Assembly: GCA_015686845.1 (NCBI GenBank)
Contig: JADPRS010000014.1
Coordinates: 24,634-88,633, forward strand
Source: Lutibacter sp. B2
GTDB taxonomy: Bacteria > Bacillota > Clostridia > Peptostreptococcales > Thermotaleaceae
Reading direction: 5' to 3'
DNA: 64,000 nucleotides
Position numbers and translations under genes: made by a program. Below, piece by piece: positions 38,245 to 48,654 of the stretch (position 1 is its first letter; each line of letters opens with the position of its first letter). The notes under the pieces are model-generated. The model had not been told where the DNA came from and did not search any database. It saw nothing but the letters and a program-made list of their open reading frames with translations.

Positions 38245-39403
38245 ATTGGTTTTTAAATGAATTGCCTTCATTTAATTGACGAGGAACACATGCATTTGGA
38301 ATTTCATATCGTATTTGTTTTATTACTATATTTGTTTCTTTCATTAAATCAATAAGCGTCATTTCTACTGTGACAGCCAATTGTTTGACTACTTTTATTA
38401 TGGGTCTTAAAGGAAACTGTGGTTCAATCTTTTCTACTACTCCAATTTCCCCATTGCTAAGCTCTACTAAAGTCCCTACTGGATAAGGTATTACCTTTTT
38501 TGTGAAAATCTTTACCATCTCAAAATCAAACAATCTTCCTCCAGTGCCCATAATCAACTCTATTGCTTCATTTTGTGGAACTGCTTTTTTATATGCCCGA
38601 TCAGAAATTAATGCATCATACGTATCTACAATGGCTACAATTTTTGAGAATATATGAATATGATCTTGATCCTGTCCATTTGGATATCCACCACCATTTA
38701 TTCTTTCATGGTGCTGCAAAGCTATTAATCTGGCAGATGGCTTTATATCTTGTCTTTCTTTTAAATACTCATACCCTTTTAGTGCATGTTCTTTTACAAT
38801 GTTTAATTCTTCGTTCGTTAATTTATCTTTTTTATTCGTTATTTCCTTTGGAATAAATATCATTCCTATATCATGCATTAATGCACCCATACATAAATCA
38901 TATAATTGATTTCTATTAAGTCCTATTTCAATCCCTAACACCATTGATAATATAGCCACATTAACAGAATGTTGATACATATAATTATCCAAACTTTTAA
39001 TATCTACTAAATTAATCATTATTTCCTTCTGTGATAGCATTTCATCTACAATATTTTTTCCTATAGATTCAATTGACTGAAAATGTGTATCCATCATTTG
39101 CTTATTTTTCTTATCAAACATCTTATTATTAGATGTATTTATTGATTTACCAATACATTTAAAAGCTTCTTTAATCATTTTAGATGCCTGATTTCTAATT
39201 TGTGGGCTTACAATATCTTCAATCTCATTGTTACTATATTCATCATTAATATAAATAGAATAAATTCCATTTTCCTTAATTTTACCTATTAAATTCTCCT
39301 TAAGCTCCACACCCGTATGAAGTAATACTCTATTTTCTTTATCATATATTGTTTTGCCTATATAACTACCTTCTCTTACACATTCTATAGGAACAAGTCT
39401 CAT
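38243..39403 (-). CDS. HD-GYP domain phosphodiesterase
   Basis: A 386-residue soluble protein with an N-terminal DUF3391-like region (about 1-110) and an HD-GYP domain (about 140-320): HDIGMIFIPKEI, LQHHERINGGGYPNG and the metal-binding HS.NVA are present, so the c-di-GMP phosphodiesterase site looks complete (HD and GYP). The C-terminal tail (about 320-386) has no motif I know. It probably lowers c-di-GMP; the input signal is unclear. Single gene. Confidence 0.9.
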   Translation of the reverse strand: MRLVPIECVREGSYIGKTIYDKENRVLLHTGVELKENLIGKIKENGIYSIYINDEYSNNEIEDIVSPQIRNQASKMIKEAFKCIGKSINTSNNKMFDKKNKQMMDTHFQSIESIGKNIVDEMLSQKEIMINLVDIKSLDNYMYQHSVNVAILSMVLGIEIGLNRNQLYDLCMGALMHDIGMIFIPKEITNKKDKLTNEELNIVKEHALKGYEYLKERQDIKPSARLIALQHHERINGGGYPNGQDQDHIHIFSKIVAIVDTYDALISDRAYKKAVPQNEAIELIMGTGGRLFDFEMVKIFTKKVIPYPVGTLVELSNGEIGVVEKIEPQFPLRPIIKVVKQLAVTVEMTLIDLMKETNIVIKQIRYEIPNACVPRQLNEGNSFKNQ

Positions 39404-39528
39404 ATTTTATCGCTCCTTATTTACATATTTTCATACAATGAACACTTAGTTTTTGATCCATTCACTAACTATGCCTACAATATCTCATTATATCAGATTT
39501 CGACATTTTTATACATATTACTCAATTC

Positions 39529-40425
39529 TTATTTTTCACCTTTCAAGTAAGATAAATTTCTTGCAATAATTTTTCTTCCTCTCCAGCTAAATGCACGATC
39601 TCCATATATTCTTTTAAACGCTTTATTAGACATATTAAAAATTTCTTCCTCCTCTAATGAACTAATTAAATCCTTTTTAAATTCTTCTAAATTAGAATAT
39701 TCAACACCCTTATTATGCGGACATACTCTTTGGCAAATATCACAGCCAAATACAGTATTACAATCCTTCATCTTATTTTGTTCATCCAAAGATAACGCAT
39801 CCTTTTTTTGTGTAATAAAGGACAAGCATTTTCTTGGATCCATTTGAAAATCATCTAACAATGCGCCTCCAGGACATTTTTCAATACATTTTTTACACTT
39901 AATACACGTTTTATTAAGTGGTTTATCTATTTCAAAAGGGTAGTTCGTTAATAAATATCCTATAAATACAAAAGATCCATACTTGTCAGTAATTATATTT
40001 TGATTTAATCCAAAGTATCCAAGTCCTGCTAAATAAGCAAGGTGCCTGTCCACTAAAGCCCCTGTATCTGTAAATGCTTTATAATGAAAATCCTCTATTT
40101 CTTTTGAAAGGTAATTTCCTATTTGCTCAAGTTTTTCTTTAATAATAATGTGATAATCTTTCCCATGGGTATATATAGAAAGATTACTTTCTTCTTTATA
40201 TCCTACAAAATAAGGAAATAAACAAACAACAATGGAAGCTGTATCTTCCATTGTCAGTTTAGAGTCTATTCTTCTTCTGATATCATTCTCTTCCATCCCT
40301 GTAATGTATCCTTTTTCTATTCTATCTTGTACTCTTTCCTTCAAATCCAAATATGGCCCCGATGGCGCTATTCCTACATATTCAATATGGATTTTTTTGC
40401 AAAAACTTTTAAGTTTATTTTTCAT
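39529..40425 (-). CDS. queG: Epoxyqueuosine reductase QueG
   Basis: A 298-residue cobalamin- and 4Fe-4S-dependent enzyme for the last step of queuosine tRNA modification. It has two ferredoxin-type clusters, CIKCKKCIEKCP (about 169-180) and FGCDICQRVCPHN (about 222-234). At 298 residues it lacks the longer C-terminal HEAT part of some versions, like many clostridial QueGs. It lies 16 bases after addA and may be co-transcribed with it. Confidence 0.85.
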   Translation of the reverse strand: MKNKLKSFCKKIHIEYVGIAPSGPYLDLKERVQDRIEKGYITGMEENDIRRRIDSKLTMEDTASIVVCLFPYFVGYKEESNLSIYTHGKDYHIIIKEKLEQIGNYLSKEIEDFHYKAFTDTGALVDRHLAYLAGLGYFGLNQNIITDKYGSFVFIGYLLTNYPFEIDKPLNKTCIKCKKCIEKCPGGALLDDFQMDPRKCLSFITQKKDALSLDEQNKMKDCNTVFGCDICQRVCPHNKGVEYSNLEEFKKDLISSLEEEEIFNMSNKAFKRIYGDRAFSWRGRKIIARNLSYLKGEK

Positions 40426-40441
40426 ATGATTTCTCCATCAA

Positions 40442-43400
40442 CTATATACTTACTTCTTCCTCTAAATGAAATAGATACAAATAACTTTCTTTCACCGTCT
40501 TTTTAGTAATTTTTTCTAATGCTTCTTTGTATAATTCAATCTGAATTCTATACTTATCTACAATTTGATTTTTTTTATCAAATTCTATATAATCAGATTT
40601 ATAGTCTACTAAAATGATTCCATCAGCTTCTTCAAAATAGCAATCTACAATCCCTTGAATTAAAAGCTTTTCATCACAATGATCTAAATCGGGTACCACC
40701 TCACAAGCTTTTTTAACAAGGTTAAATGGTACTTCTCTAAATACTTTTTCTGTATTTATAATCCTTTTTCCAATATTACTTTTAAAGAAGTTTGCTATTT
40801 TAGATACGTCTACTACTTCCGCTTCTTCTGATTTTAATAATTCAACTTCTACCATTTTTTTAATTTGTTCTTTTATTTTATCTTCTGTACTTATATGATT
40901 CAAGTCTAAATGCTGCATTACAAAGTGAATAATCGTTCCTCTTTGTGCACCTGTAATCTTTCTCTTCTCTTCAATAAATTTAGGCTTTTGAATCAAAGCG
41001 GGAATATGCATACCTACACTATCCAATTCCTTTATTGATACTCTTTTAATCTCTGTTACAGATAATTTAGAAGGAATTTTTGTAGCAATCTTATTTGGAT
41101 AAGACCAATTTAATCGTTCATTTACAAAATCCTTATAGTTCTTATCCGTTTTATTTTCAAAGTCCTTTAAGAATTTCTGAAATGCCAACTTATTGATCTT
41201 CTTTTCAATTTCTTCTACCTGAACCTCTTTTTTATACATTTTCTTTATAGACCACTTAGAATCATCTTCTAGAAACATTGTATGATCCCAAGCAACATCT
41301 GCCCACGCTCTTAATTCCTCTCCATCTTTATGCCTCATAAGCACAGGGCATATCCAGTCTAAATAATGCTTTCCTTTTGAAAGATAAAAAGGTGTTATGC
41401 TATTTGTCCATTTCTTTGCTGTTTTTTCTATATCTCTTACAGAACCTATCAAAATAAGTTTATCTTTCGCCCTAGTAAGGGCAACATACAATATTCTCAT
41501 CTCTTCAGATAAACTTTCAATTTTAATCTTATTTTTCATAGCAATTTTAGCAATCGTATCTGTATATTGTCTAAGATCAGGATCTACATATTTAGGCCCT
41601 ACACCTAAATCTTTATGGAACAATACTTGTGCATTCGTATCTCTTAAATTGAACTGTTTACCCATAGCAGCTGCAATTACTACTGGAAACTCTAACCCCT
41701 TACTTTTATGAATACTCATAATACGAACTACATTATCATTTTCTCCTAATATCTTTGCAGTTCCCATATCTCCACTGCTATTTTTCAACTTATCAATAAA
41801 CTTTATAAAATTAAACAAACCTCTTATAGCAGTATTTTGAAATTGTCTTGCTCTATCTACTAATATCCTTAAATTCGCTTGTCTTTGAATTCCTCCAGGC
41901 ATAGCCCCTATATAATCATGATATCCAGTTTCTTTTAAAATCTTCCAAATAAATTCGTCTATATTCATATATCTAGAAAGCTCGTTCCACTTCTTTAATC
42001 TATCTAAAAATCTACTGCACTTGTGCGTTAACTCATCCTCTGCATTATTTATGTATTCCTCTACAGCATCAAAATATGTTTTTTCTTTATTGGCAATTCG
42101 AATCTTTATAAGCTCATCTGTACTAAACCCACCTATAGGCGAACGCATGACACTCAGAAGTGGAATATCTTGTCTTTTATTATCTATGATCTTTAATAAA
42201 TTCATAAAAATATTTATTTCTATGGTCTCAAAATAGCCCGTATTCACATCTGCATAAGCAGGAATTCCTTCCTCTATAAAAACCTCTAAAAATGTATGTG
42301 CCCAATTTTTTGTTGTTCTTAAAAGGATTACCATATCTTTATAAGTTATTTTCCGGTAGTCTTCTAATTTATCGTCATAAATTTCATTTTCCATCAGCTC
42401 TTTAATTCTCTTTGCAGTAATTCTTGCTTCTACTTCCATATCTTCTAATTCTTCTAGTTCCTCTTCTATGTCTTTTTGAATTTTCTCTACAACGGTAATT
42501 TCAATATCTGAATGATCTATAGGCTTATGCTCTGCACCCTTATAAAGATATGCACTTTCATTATAATCAATTTCGCCAAATTCCTTTGTCATTATATTTT
42601 TGAAAATGAAGTTTATACCATCAATAACCTCTTGTCTACTTCTAAAGTTTTTACTTAAATCAATCCTTCTATTCAATGCATGATCCTCATTTCCAAAGGT
42701 TTCATACTTATTAATAAAAAGAGAAGGGTCAGCTAATCTAAATCGATAAATACTTTGCTTTACATCTCCTACCATAAATAAATTATCTTTTCTTTTAATA
42801 AACCCCAAAATAGTTTCCTGTACAATATTACTATCCTGATATTCATCTACAAAAATATAAGAAAACTTATTTTTATATTCCTTAGCTACTTGTTCATTTT
42901 CTAAAATGGAAAGTGTATAATGTTCCAAATCATTAAAATCTACAATTCCCTTTTCAACTTTTTTATCATGATACATTTTTTCAAAATCACTTACTAAATG
43001 ATACAAATACATCATATAAGGATATAATTCATTCAAATCATTTATATATTCTTCCGGACTTTTTACTAAAATATCCTCTTTTATATTCTTTATGATCTCT
43101 TTTGCTTGCTGCCTTAATTCTTTTACTTCTTCTTTTAATCCTTCATCTACATCTTTTGGTAACCTTCCTAACCGTTTATGACTTATATTCCCAAGCATGG
43201 AATAGAACGTAGTCAAATCTACTTTCAATGAACGGATCAGTTCATCTACTAAATAAATATCATCCACAATGGCATCATCATATCCTGCTGGTCCAAACGG
43301 TTTTTGACATAAATTTCTTGCTTCCATTAATACGTTTTTTGTCCCGGATAAGGAAATATCAACCTGATCGATAATTTCTTTATACCATGTGGTGTTCTCA

Positions 43401-44011
43401 AAACTTTCTATATCTAAATTAAAATCTTCCATTCTATTTCTTAACCATTGTTTAGGATATGGTTGACTCTGAATAAATTCATATAATTTTAATACTAACT
43501 CTTGTAAAGGGGTATCCTCTTTATTTCCTCCAAATCTTTCCACTAGTCCTATAAATTCTTCTTCTTCCTTTTCGTATTCTTTTTCAAATAATTCTTCTAA
43601 CAGCTCCATCTTCATAATGCTTGTTTCCGTGCTATCTCCAATACGAAAATTAGGATTTATATCAATTAAATGAAAAAACTTTCTTACTACCCCTATACAA
43701 AATGAATGTAATGTACTAATAGAAGCCCTGCTTAATAGACTCATCTGCTTCCTTAAACGTTCCTCATTTTCATCTTTTTCTTCTAACTTCTTTACAATGG
43801 CAGCCCCTATTCTTTCTCTCATTTCGCCTGCCGCAGCATTTGTAAAGGTTACAATTAACAATTTATCAATATCTATTTTATCTTTAACAATCATTTGAAT
43901 AATTCTCTCAACCAATACCGCTGTTTTACCAGAACCTGCGGCTGCCGCAACTAAAAGATTACTTTTTCTTGCATCTATAGCATCTTGTTGATCCTTCGTC
44001 CACATCACCAT
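40442..44011 (-). CDS. addA: ATP-dependent helicase/nuclease subunit AddA
   Basis: A 1189-residue AddA: UvrD-type helicase with Walker A AAAAGSGKTAVLVE (about 22-35) and Walker B VDEYQDSN (about 390-397), motif VI TRAKDKL, and the C-terminal RecB-type nuclease (DYKSDY, Y..QIELYKEAL, about 1135-1165). With AddB it forms the double-strand-break resection machine that stops at Chi-like sites. The usual addB gene is not upstream: an inverted-repeat element and DUF4184 are there. ATG 44011 is preceded by AAGGGG; ATG 44005 is possible. Confidence 0.95.
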   Translation of the reverse strand: MVMWTKDQQDAIDARKSNLLVAAAAGSGKTAVLVERIIQMIVKDKIDIDKLLIVTFTNAAAGEMRERIGAAIVKKLEEKDENEERLRKQMSLLSRASISTLHSFCIGVVRKFFHLIDINPNFRIGDSTETSIMKMELLEELFEKEYEKEEEEFIGLVERFGGNKEDTPLQELVLKLYEFIQSQPYPKQWLRNRMEDFNLDIESFENTTWYKEIIDQVDISLSGTKNVLMEARNLCQKPFGPAGYDDAIVDDIYLVDELIRSLKVDLTTFYSMLGNISHKRLGRLPKDVDEGLKEEVKELRQQAKEIIKNIKEDILVKSPEEYINDLNELYPYMMYLYHLVSDFEKMYHDKKVEKGIVDFNDLEHYTLSILENEQVAKEYKNKFSYIFVDEYQDSNIVQETILGFIKRKDNLFMVGDVKQSIYRFRLADPSLFINKYETFGNEDHALNRRIDLSKNFRSRQEVIDGINFIFKNIMTKEFGEIDYNESAYLYKGAEHKPIDHSDIEITVVEKIQKDIEEELEELEDMEVEARITAKRIKELMENEIYDDKLEDYRKITYKDMVILLRTTKNWAHTFLEVFIEEGIPAYADVNTGYFETIEINIFMNLLKIIDNKRQDIPLLSVMRSPIGGFSTDELIKIRIANKEKTYFDAVEEYINNAEDELTHKCSRFLDRLKKWNELSRYMNIDEFIWKILKETGYHDYIGAMPGGIQRQANLRILVDRARQFQNTAIRGLFNFIKFIDKLKNSSGDMGTAKILGENDNVVRIMSIHKSKGLEFPVVIAAAMGKQFNLRDTNAQVLFHKDLGVGPKYVDPDLRQYTDTIAKIAMKNKIKIESLSEEMRILYVALTRAKDKLILIGSVRDIEKTAKKWTNSITPFYLSKGKHYLDWICPVLMRHKDGEELRAWADVAWDHTMFLEDDSKWSIKKMYKKEVQVEEIEKKINKLAFQKFLKDFENKTDKNYKDFVNERLNWSYPNKIATKIPSKLSVTEIKRVSIKELDSVGMHIPALIQKPKFIEEKRKITGAQRGTIIHFVMQHLDLNHISTEDKIKEQIKKMVEVELLKSEEAEVVDVSKIANFFKSNIGKRIINTEKVFREVPFNLVKKACEVVPDLDHCDEKLLIQGIVDCYFEEADGIILVDYKSDYIEFDKKNQIVDKYRIQIELYKEALEKITKKTVKESYLYLFHLEEEVSI

Positions 44012-44072
44012 TTCGATTTCCCCTTCTTTCCCTGTAACTTACTTATTACTTAAATTATATCATAATATAAAA

Positions 44073-44224
44073 AGACTCTATCTATAAAGTAAAACTTAAT
44101 TCAGATGGAGTTTTTACTCCACCTGAATTTTAGTTGAACCAATCCAGGGACTTTACAATTCTTTACGCCCACTTGTGAAAGTGGGCGTATTAGAATTGTT
44201 AGTCATCGGATAAAGATAGAATCT
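44073..44224. mobile_element. Hairpin-rich remnant, possibly IS200/IS605-derived (PATE-like)
   Basis: A 150-base unit without ORF. Outer imperfect inverted repeats (AGACTCTATCTATAAAG at 44073-44089; near-complement at 44209-44224). Inside are two strong hairpins: 44092-44135 (stem about AATTCAGATGGAGT, T-rich loop) and 44155-44199 (20-base stem with a GTGA loop, core CGCCCACTT / AAGTGGGCG). Terminal and subterminal hairpins of this kind mark ends of IS200/IS605 elements and their non-autonomous derivatives; no transposase remains. It overlaps the DUF4184 stop codon and lies where addB would be expected. Confidence 0.5.
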
Positions 44225-44996
44225 AGATATGGTTTATTTGTCTTCTATTGAAACAAAATTTAAAAACCAAAGATACAATAACCAATCCTATAAAGAGTCC
44301 ATTTATAAAAGATACTATATAACTTCCAATATATTTGAGATTACATCCATAAAATGAACTAGATATTCTATAAAAAACCATTCCTATTCCCCCTAAAAAA
44401 ATGAACATCCAATACATTAATTTCTCTATAGGTGAAATTTGACTTACTCTATTGGATAATTTACTTCTTATTGAATATAAATAATAGAATATAATCATAA
44501 AACCAATTAAAGTGCTTCCATGCTGTGCCAACTTATAAACAGGTATTTTATAATTCATAATACATACTCTTTTTGATAACAAAGGAATCATCCCAACAAA
44601 TCTTCCTCCATTGTGTGTAAAAGCATCCCAAATCACATGGGATAGCATCCCTACTATAGCAGAATATATGAATATAAAAAGTTCTTTTATTGAATGTATC
44701 CCCCAACTTTCCATGGTTAAATAAGAATACCTCTTACTTATACACTGAGGCATATTTAGAATAAAAGACCTTTTAACAATATAGTGAAATAAATATGCTA
44801 CCAAAAAACATAATGGTAAATTAAAATAAAAAAATCCTAGAAATGTGTGTCCTATTAATCCTACAGGTTTAAACCTTATAAAGTATTCAAAATCTGGTGC
44901 CATACTCCCTATTACTAAAGCTGTAAGACTAAAAAATTTTCTCAACCTTTTATTTATTGGAATCACGATCGCTGGATGTGCAAATGTAAATGGCAT
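44223..44996 (-). CDS. DUF4184-family membrane protein
   Basis: A 257-residue protein that begins MPFTFAHPAIVIPI, the DUF4184 start, with six or so membrane helices and conserved His residues (SHVIWDAFTHNGG, about 111-123), related to the metal-dependent hydrolase family DUF457/YdjM. The function is unknown. It begins 2 bases after the Cache lipoprotein gene ends, so the two are probably one unit. Its stop codon lies in the end of the inverted-repeat element, so the extreme C-terminus may be new. Confidence 0.82.
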   Translation of the reverse strand: MPFTFAHPAIVIPINKRLRKFFSLTALVIGSMAPDFEYFIRFKPVGLIGHTFLGFFYFNLPLCFLVAYLFHYIVKRSFILNMPQCISKRYSYLTMESWGIHSIKELFIFIYSAIVGMLSHVIWDAFTHNGGRFVGMIPLLSKRVCIMNYKIPVYKLAQHGSTLIGFMIIFYYLYSIRSKLSNRVSQISPIEKLMYWMFIFLGGIGMVFYRISSSFYGCNLKYIGSYIVSFINGLFIGLVIVSLVFKFCFNRRQINHI

Positions 44997-44997
44997 T

Positions 44998-45507
44998 TTA
45001 TTTACATCCTTTCATAATTAAATCTATTCCAATGACCCCTAATAGTTTTTCATTTATGTATATTGCTTTTGTAACTGTAACCATACTATTATTCGTTACA
45101 ATATCTTTATATGGCTCAGAAACATAATATTCAAGCTCTTTCGATTGATTATACCATGGTCTTTCCCTCGCATCATATCCTTCTGGCAATTCTGCTTCAG
45201 GATACGTAAAAAATTCTATAGTATCTTCTTTAGCAAAATACACCGCATCTATATTTTGTTCTTCTTCTTTTAATCCTTTTAATATATTGTTTATTGAATC
45301 TTTATCATTTTTTTCACTTATTAATTTCTCCGCTAATACATCTAACCTTTTTTTCATATCATCCAGTTCATCTTCATAACTTATCTCTTTGGTATCTTTC
45401 TTACGATCCTCATTATTTTTTACTACGCCTGCTTTTATGGTCGTTTTACAAGCTGCTAAATTCAATGATAAAATTATGATACTTATTATAATAATAAATT
45501 TTTTCAT
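44998..45507 (-). CDS. Lipoprotein with a Cache-type sensor domain
   Basis: A 169-residue lipoprotein: signal with lipobox LAAC (Cys about 20), a charged helix (about 35-75), and a domain (about 85-165) that matches the distal half of a dCache sensor (AVYFAKEDTIEFFTYP, ARERPWYNQ, VTVTKAIY, LGVIGIDL). Such domains bind small ligands in chemoreceptors, but here it is free of any signalling domain, so it may be a binding or partner protein. Start ATG 45507 is 6 bases after GGGGGA; ATG 45513 touches it. It is divergent from dsdA. Confidence 0.7.
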   Translation of the reverse strand: MKKFIIIISIIILSLNLAACKTTIKAGVVKNNEDRKKDTKEISYEDELDDMKKRLDVLAEKLISEKNDKDSINNILKGLKEEEQNIDAVYFAKEDTIEFFTYPEAELPEGYDARERPWYNQSKELEYYVSEPYKDIVTNNSMVTVTKAIYINEKLLGVIGIDLIMKGCK

Positions 45508-45598
45508 ATACATCCCCCAAAAAAATAATAGTACAGAAATCATTTTACCATTTACTATAAAATATGTAAAATGTAAATAGAAGAAAGGAGTTGTCACT

Positions 45599-46966
45599 AT
45601 GAAAAATAAAATGATCCTAGGCAAAAGTATAGAAAAATGGAAAGAAGAATATCCACTTCTTAATAAACTTACGTCAACAGAAGAAGTATTCTGGACAAAT
45701 CCAAAATATACAAAATTTGAGGAGGCCATACGAAAAATTACCCTAACAGAAAAAGATATAATAGACGCAGAAGAAAGACTCGAAAGATTTGCATCCTACA
45801 TAAAAAAAATATTTCCAGAAACAAAAGAAAATAACGGAATCATTGAATCACCTATTGTTGAAATACCTACCATGAAAAAACATATTGAAAAATCTTTTAA
45901 TCAAAATATTTTTGGAGATTTATTATTAAAATGTGATAGTCATCTCCCAATTTCAGGTTCTATCAAAGCAAGAGGTGGCATTTATGAAGTACTAAAACAT
46001 GCAGAAGACTTAGCAATACAACACGGAATGCTAACAAAGGAAGATGACTATTCTATCCTAGATAGTGATGAATTTAGAAAATTCTTTTCTAACTATTCTA
46101 TCGCTGTAGGTTCCACGGGTAATTTAGGCCTTAGTATTGGTATTATGAGTGCAAAGCTAGGATTTAAAGTAACCGTTCATATGTCTTCCGATGCAAAAAA
46201 ATGGAAAAAGGATTTACTTAGAAGTAAAGGTGTTATTGTTGTAGAATACGAATCAGATTATAGCAAAGCAGTAGAAGAAGGTAGAAAACAATCAGATGCA
46301 GATCCAAATAGCTACTTTGTAGATGATGAAAATTCTAAAAATCTATTCCTTGGATATGCCGTTGCAGCTTCTAGATTAAAAAAACAATTGGAATCACTAA
46401 ATATAGTCGTAGATCAAGACCATCCATTATTTGTATATCTCCCATGTGGTGTTGGAGGGGGCCCTGGTGGTGTTGCTTTTGGATTAAAATTAGCATATAA
46501 AGACAATGTACATTGCTTCTTTGCAGAACCAACCCATTCTCCTTGTATGTTAATCGGCTCAATGACAGGTACACATGATAAAGTTTGTGTTCAAGACTTT
46601 GGCATTGATAATATCACTGCTGCAGATGGGCTTGCAGTGGGCAGAGCTTCAGGCTTTGTTGGAAGAACATTAGAAAATCTTCTAAGTGGCGTCTATACGG
46701 TAAATGATGATCAATTATATGTATTATTAAGTGCTTTGGCTGATACAGAAAATTTCTATCTAGAGCCTTCCGCACTGGCTGGTATTCCTGGGGTAGTTGA
46801 TTTATTTAAGACAGAAGCAGGGGAGAAATATTTAGAATACAATAATCTAAAAGATAAGATGAAACATTTTACACACATTGTTTGGGCTACAGGTGGAAGT
46901 ATGGTTCCTAAGGTGGAGATGAATCAATATTACCAATATGGGATTACGTTATCTTCTTTAAAATAA
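45599..46966 (+). CDS. dsdA: D-serine dehydratase
   Basis: A 455-residue PLP enzyme that deaminates D-serine to pyruvate and ammonia. PLP lysine Lys123 in SGSIKARGG, phosphate-loop GSTGNLGLS (about 171-179) and the glycine-rich [12 protein letters not shown] (about 281-292) are typical. Full length for the DsdA class. It has a consensus RBS (AAAGGAG) and a strong terminator; no DsdX/DsdC partner is adjacent. It could detoxify D-serine or supply pyruvate in germination, but that is inference. Confidence 0.94.
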   Translation: MKNKMILGKSIEKWKEEYPLLNKLTSTEEVFWTNPKYTKFEEAIRKITLTEKDIIDAEERLERFASYIKKIFPETKENNGIIESPIVEIPTMKKHIEKSFNQNIFGDLLLKCDSHLPISGSIKARGGIYEVLKHAEDLAIQHGMLTKEDDYSILDSDEFRKFFSNYSIAVGSTGNLGLSIGIMSAKLGFKVTVHMSSDAKKWKKDLLRSKGVIVVEYESDYSKAVEEGRKQSDADPNSYFVDDENSKNLFLGYAVAASRLKKQLESLNIVVDQDHPLFVYLPCGVGGGPGGVAFGLKLAYKDNVHCFFAEPTHSPCMLIGSMTGTHDKVCVQDFGIDNITAADGLAVGRASGFVGRTLENLLSGVYTVNDDQLYVLLSALADTENFYLEPSALAGIPGVVDLFKTEAGEKYLEYNNLKDKMKHFTHIVWATGGSMVPKVEMNQYYQYGITLSSLK

Positions 46967-46973
46967 TTAAATA

Positions 46974-47021
46974 GAGCTACCTCAAAATAATTTATTCAAT
47001 CATTTTGAGGTAGCTCCTTTT
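46974..47021 (+). terminator. Terminator after dsdA
   Basis: Perfect 15-base arms (GAGCTACCTCAAAAT and complement, 46974-46988 and 47002-47016) followed by CTTTTT. Confidence 0.9.
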
Positions 47022-47133
47022 TGTTGGATACATTCCCTCACCACTAATAAATAGGCTTTTATACTATATATTATTATATAATGCTATACTCTACAATGAA
47101 ATAACTATTTCAAAAAAGAATATCGTTTGACTT

Positions 47134-48051
47134 TTAAGTTAATTGTTTCTTCTTTATTTCAGCTACAATAAGTATACTAATAGGTAGAATCACTTGAAAT
47201 GGAAAAGCGTAACTAGGATATATATCTGAAGCAAATGCTGCCTTTTCCATTACATTATCATGAATAAAATAAGATAAATTAATTATTAATAATCCAATAG
47301 GTGTTACTATAAACCTATAATCATTAAAACCAAATATTTTAGCAATTCCATTACAAGTACTTAATAGACACATACATACTTTAATAAAGCCTCCTATCAA
47401 TAAACCCACTATATAAACTTTATACACAGATTTATTTTTTAACGAAGAAAAAAAAGTTGTGAATACAATCGTTTGAGTAAATGGAAATATAAATGCATGA
47501 AAAGCACCGTCAACAACCGGTTTTATGCCTTCATATAATATAGGACGAAGATTATTTATATTCATTTTATTAATTAACAACAAATTAACTATCAGTATCA
47601 AAACAATAGTTCCTATTAAAAAAAATTCTGCCCACCTACCTATGGTTTCTATTCCTTCCTTTACTGCCCAAATACATAATGCACCCATGAATAACATTGG
47701 TACAATTCCAGGTATAGCTACAGAAGAAACTGTAGAAATAAAGTCACCAAAAACTCTTAATACTAAACCTCCTAAAAAGAATGAAAACCCAATAAACAGT
47801 AGTGAAATTCCTCTTCCAATGAATTTCCCGAAAACGAGCTCAAGGACATCATACAAATCTCTTCCAGGAAAAAGGACAAGCAGTCTAGCATGTACCCATA
47901 CTATAGGTAATGCAGTTAAAATCGAAAAAATAATAGCTATCCATACATCTTTTTTAGCTTTTCCTGCTACAGTAAGTACTATTGAACTTCCTATTATAAA
48001 TAAACTAATAATGGATATGCCTTGCTTATCAGAAATAACTTCTTTATTCAC
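47134..48051 (-). pseudogene. GerAB-family spore germination permease, shortened by internal deletion
   Basis: A 305-residue GerAB/endospore amino-acid-type permease; the family is usually about 360-370 residues with ten helices. The N-terminal two-thirds and the C-terminus (GFNDYRFIVTPIGLLI, FPFQVILPISILIVAEI) match, but the expected helix region between about 230 and 240 is missing, and the join reads VGLLIGGFIKVC, as though two GGFI copies recombined. The frame is open, so I call it damaged rather than proven dead. No gerAA or gerAC is adjacent. GTG start at 48051, AGGAGG 8 bases before. Confidence 0.6.
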
Positions 48052-48193
48052 TATTTAGTCCTCCTAAAGCATTTTCTAATCAGTATTAACTACGTCCTGA
48101 CATAATACTCATAATAGGGTCAACAGCATAATACTATACACAAAATAAAGTTCTACTCTTATATATGTTGTTCATGTAATTCTCTCGCTTTTA

Positions 48194-48637
48194 CTATTTC
48201 AACTTCTCTTCAATGTCTTTTTTTAGGATGTCTAAAAATCTAAATATAACTTCTTTTTCGCATTCATTAAAGTATTCAAATATCTTCACATCTCTTCTTA
48301 TAGCTTCCATGTGAATAGTTTCATGCTTTATAAAAAGCTCTTTACCTTTCTTTGTGAGACAGAAATATTTTTCTTTCTTATTTTCTTTCTTTTGATATAA
48401 ACTTATATATTCGTTGTTCATTAGCTTTTTAGTTATTTTAGTAACCGCACCTTTCGTTACTTTTAATTGCTCTGTAATTTTAGTCATATTAGCATATTCC
48501 GTTCTACCTATATAATCAATGGCATGAACGTCATTTATGTTCAAATCTTCATATCTATCATTAAAATCTTTCTCGTTAAATTCTACAAATAGTTGAAAAG
48601 ACTCAATTAATTTTGTTAACATTATTTCATTATCCAT
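48194..48637 (-). CDS. MarR-family regulator
   Basis: A 147-residue winged-helix MarR regulator: dimer helices at both ends, wHTH about 55-100 (YANMTKITEQLKVTKGAVTKITKKLM) with the wing (KKENKKEKYFCLT). Start ATG 48637 follows GGAG; a longer in-frame start lies in the cyclase gene. It is the second gene of the cyclase-marR unit and is the obvious candidate to bind the paired palindromes in that unit's promoter. Confidence 0.9.
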   Translation of the reverse strand: MDNEIMLTKLIESFQLFVEFNEKDFNDRYEDLNINDVHAIDYIGRTEYANMTKITEQLKVTKGAVTKITKKLMNNEYISLYQKKENKKEKYFCLTKKGKELFIKHETIHMEAIRRDVKIFEYFNECEKEVIFRFLDILKKDIEEKLK

Positions 48638-48654
48638 ATTAAGCAACTCCTTAT

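Noticed and set aside
47525..48058. A 177-codon plus-strand frame opposite gerAB
   Set aside because: It is the antisense of a well-matched membrane protein gene, with no ribosome site and Ser/Pro/Ile-rich composition typical of antisense frames.
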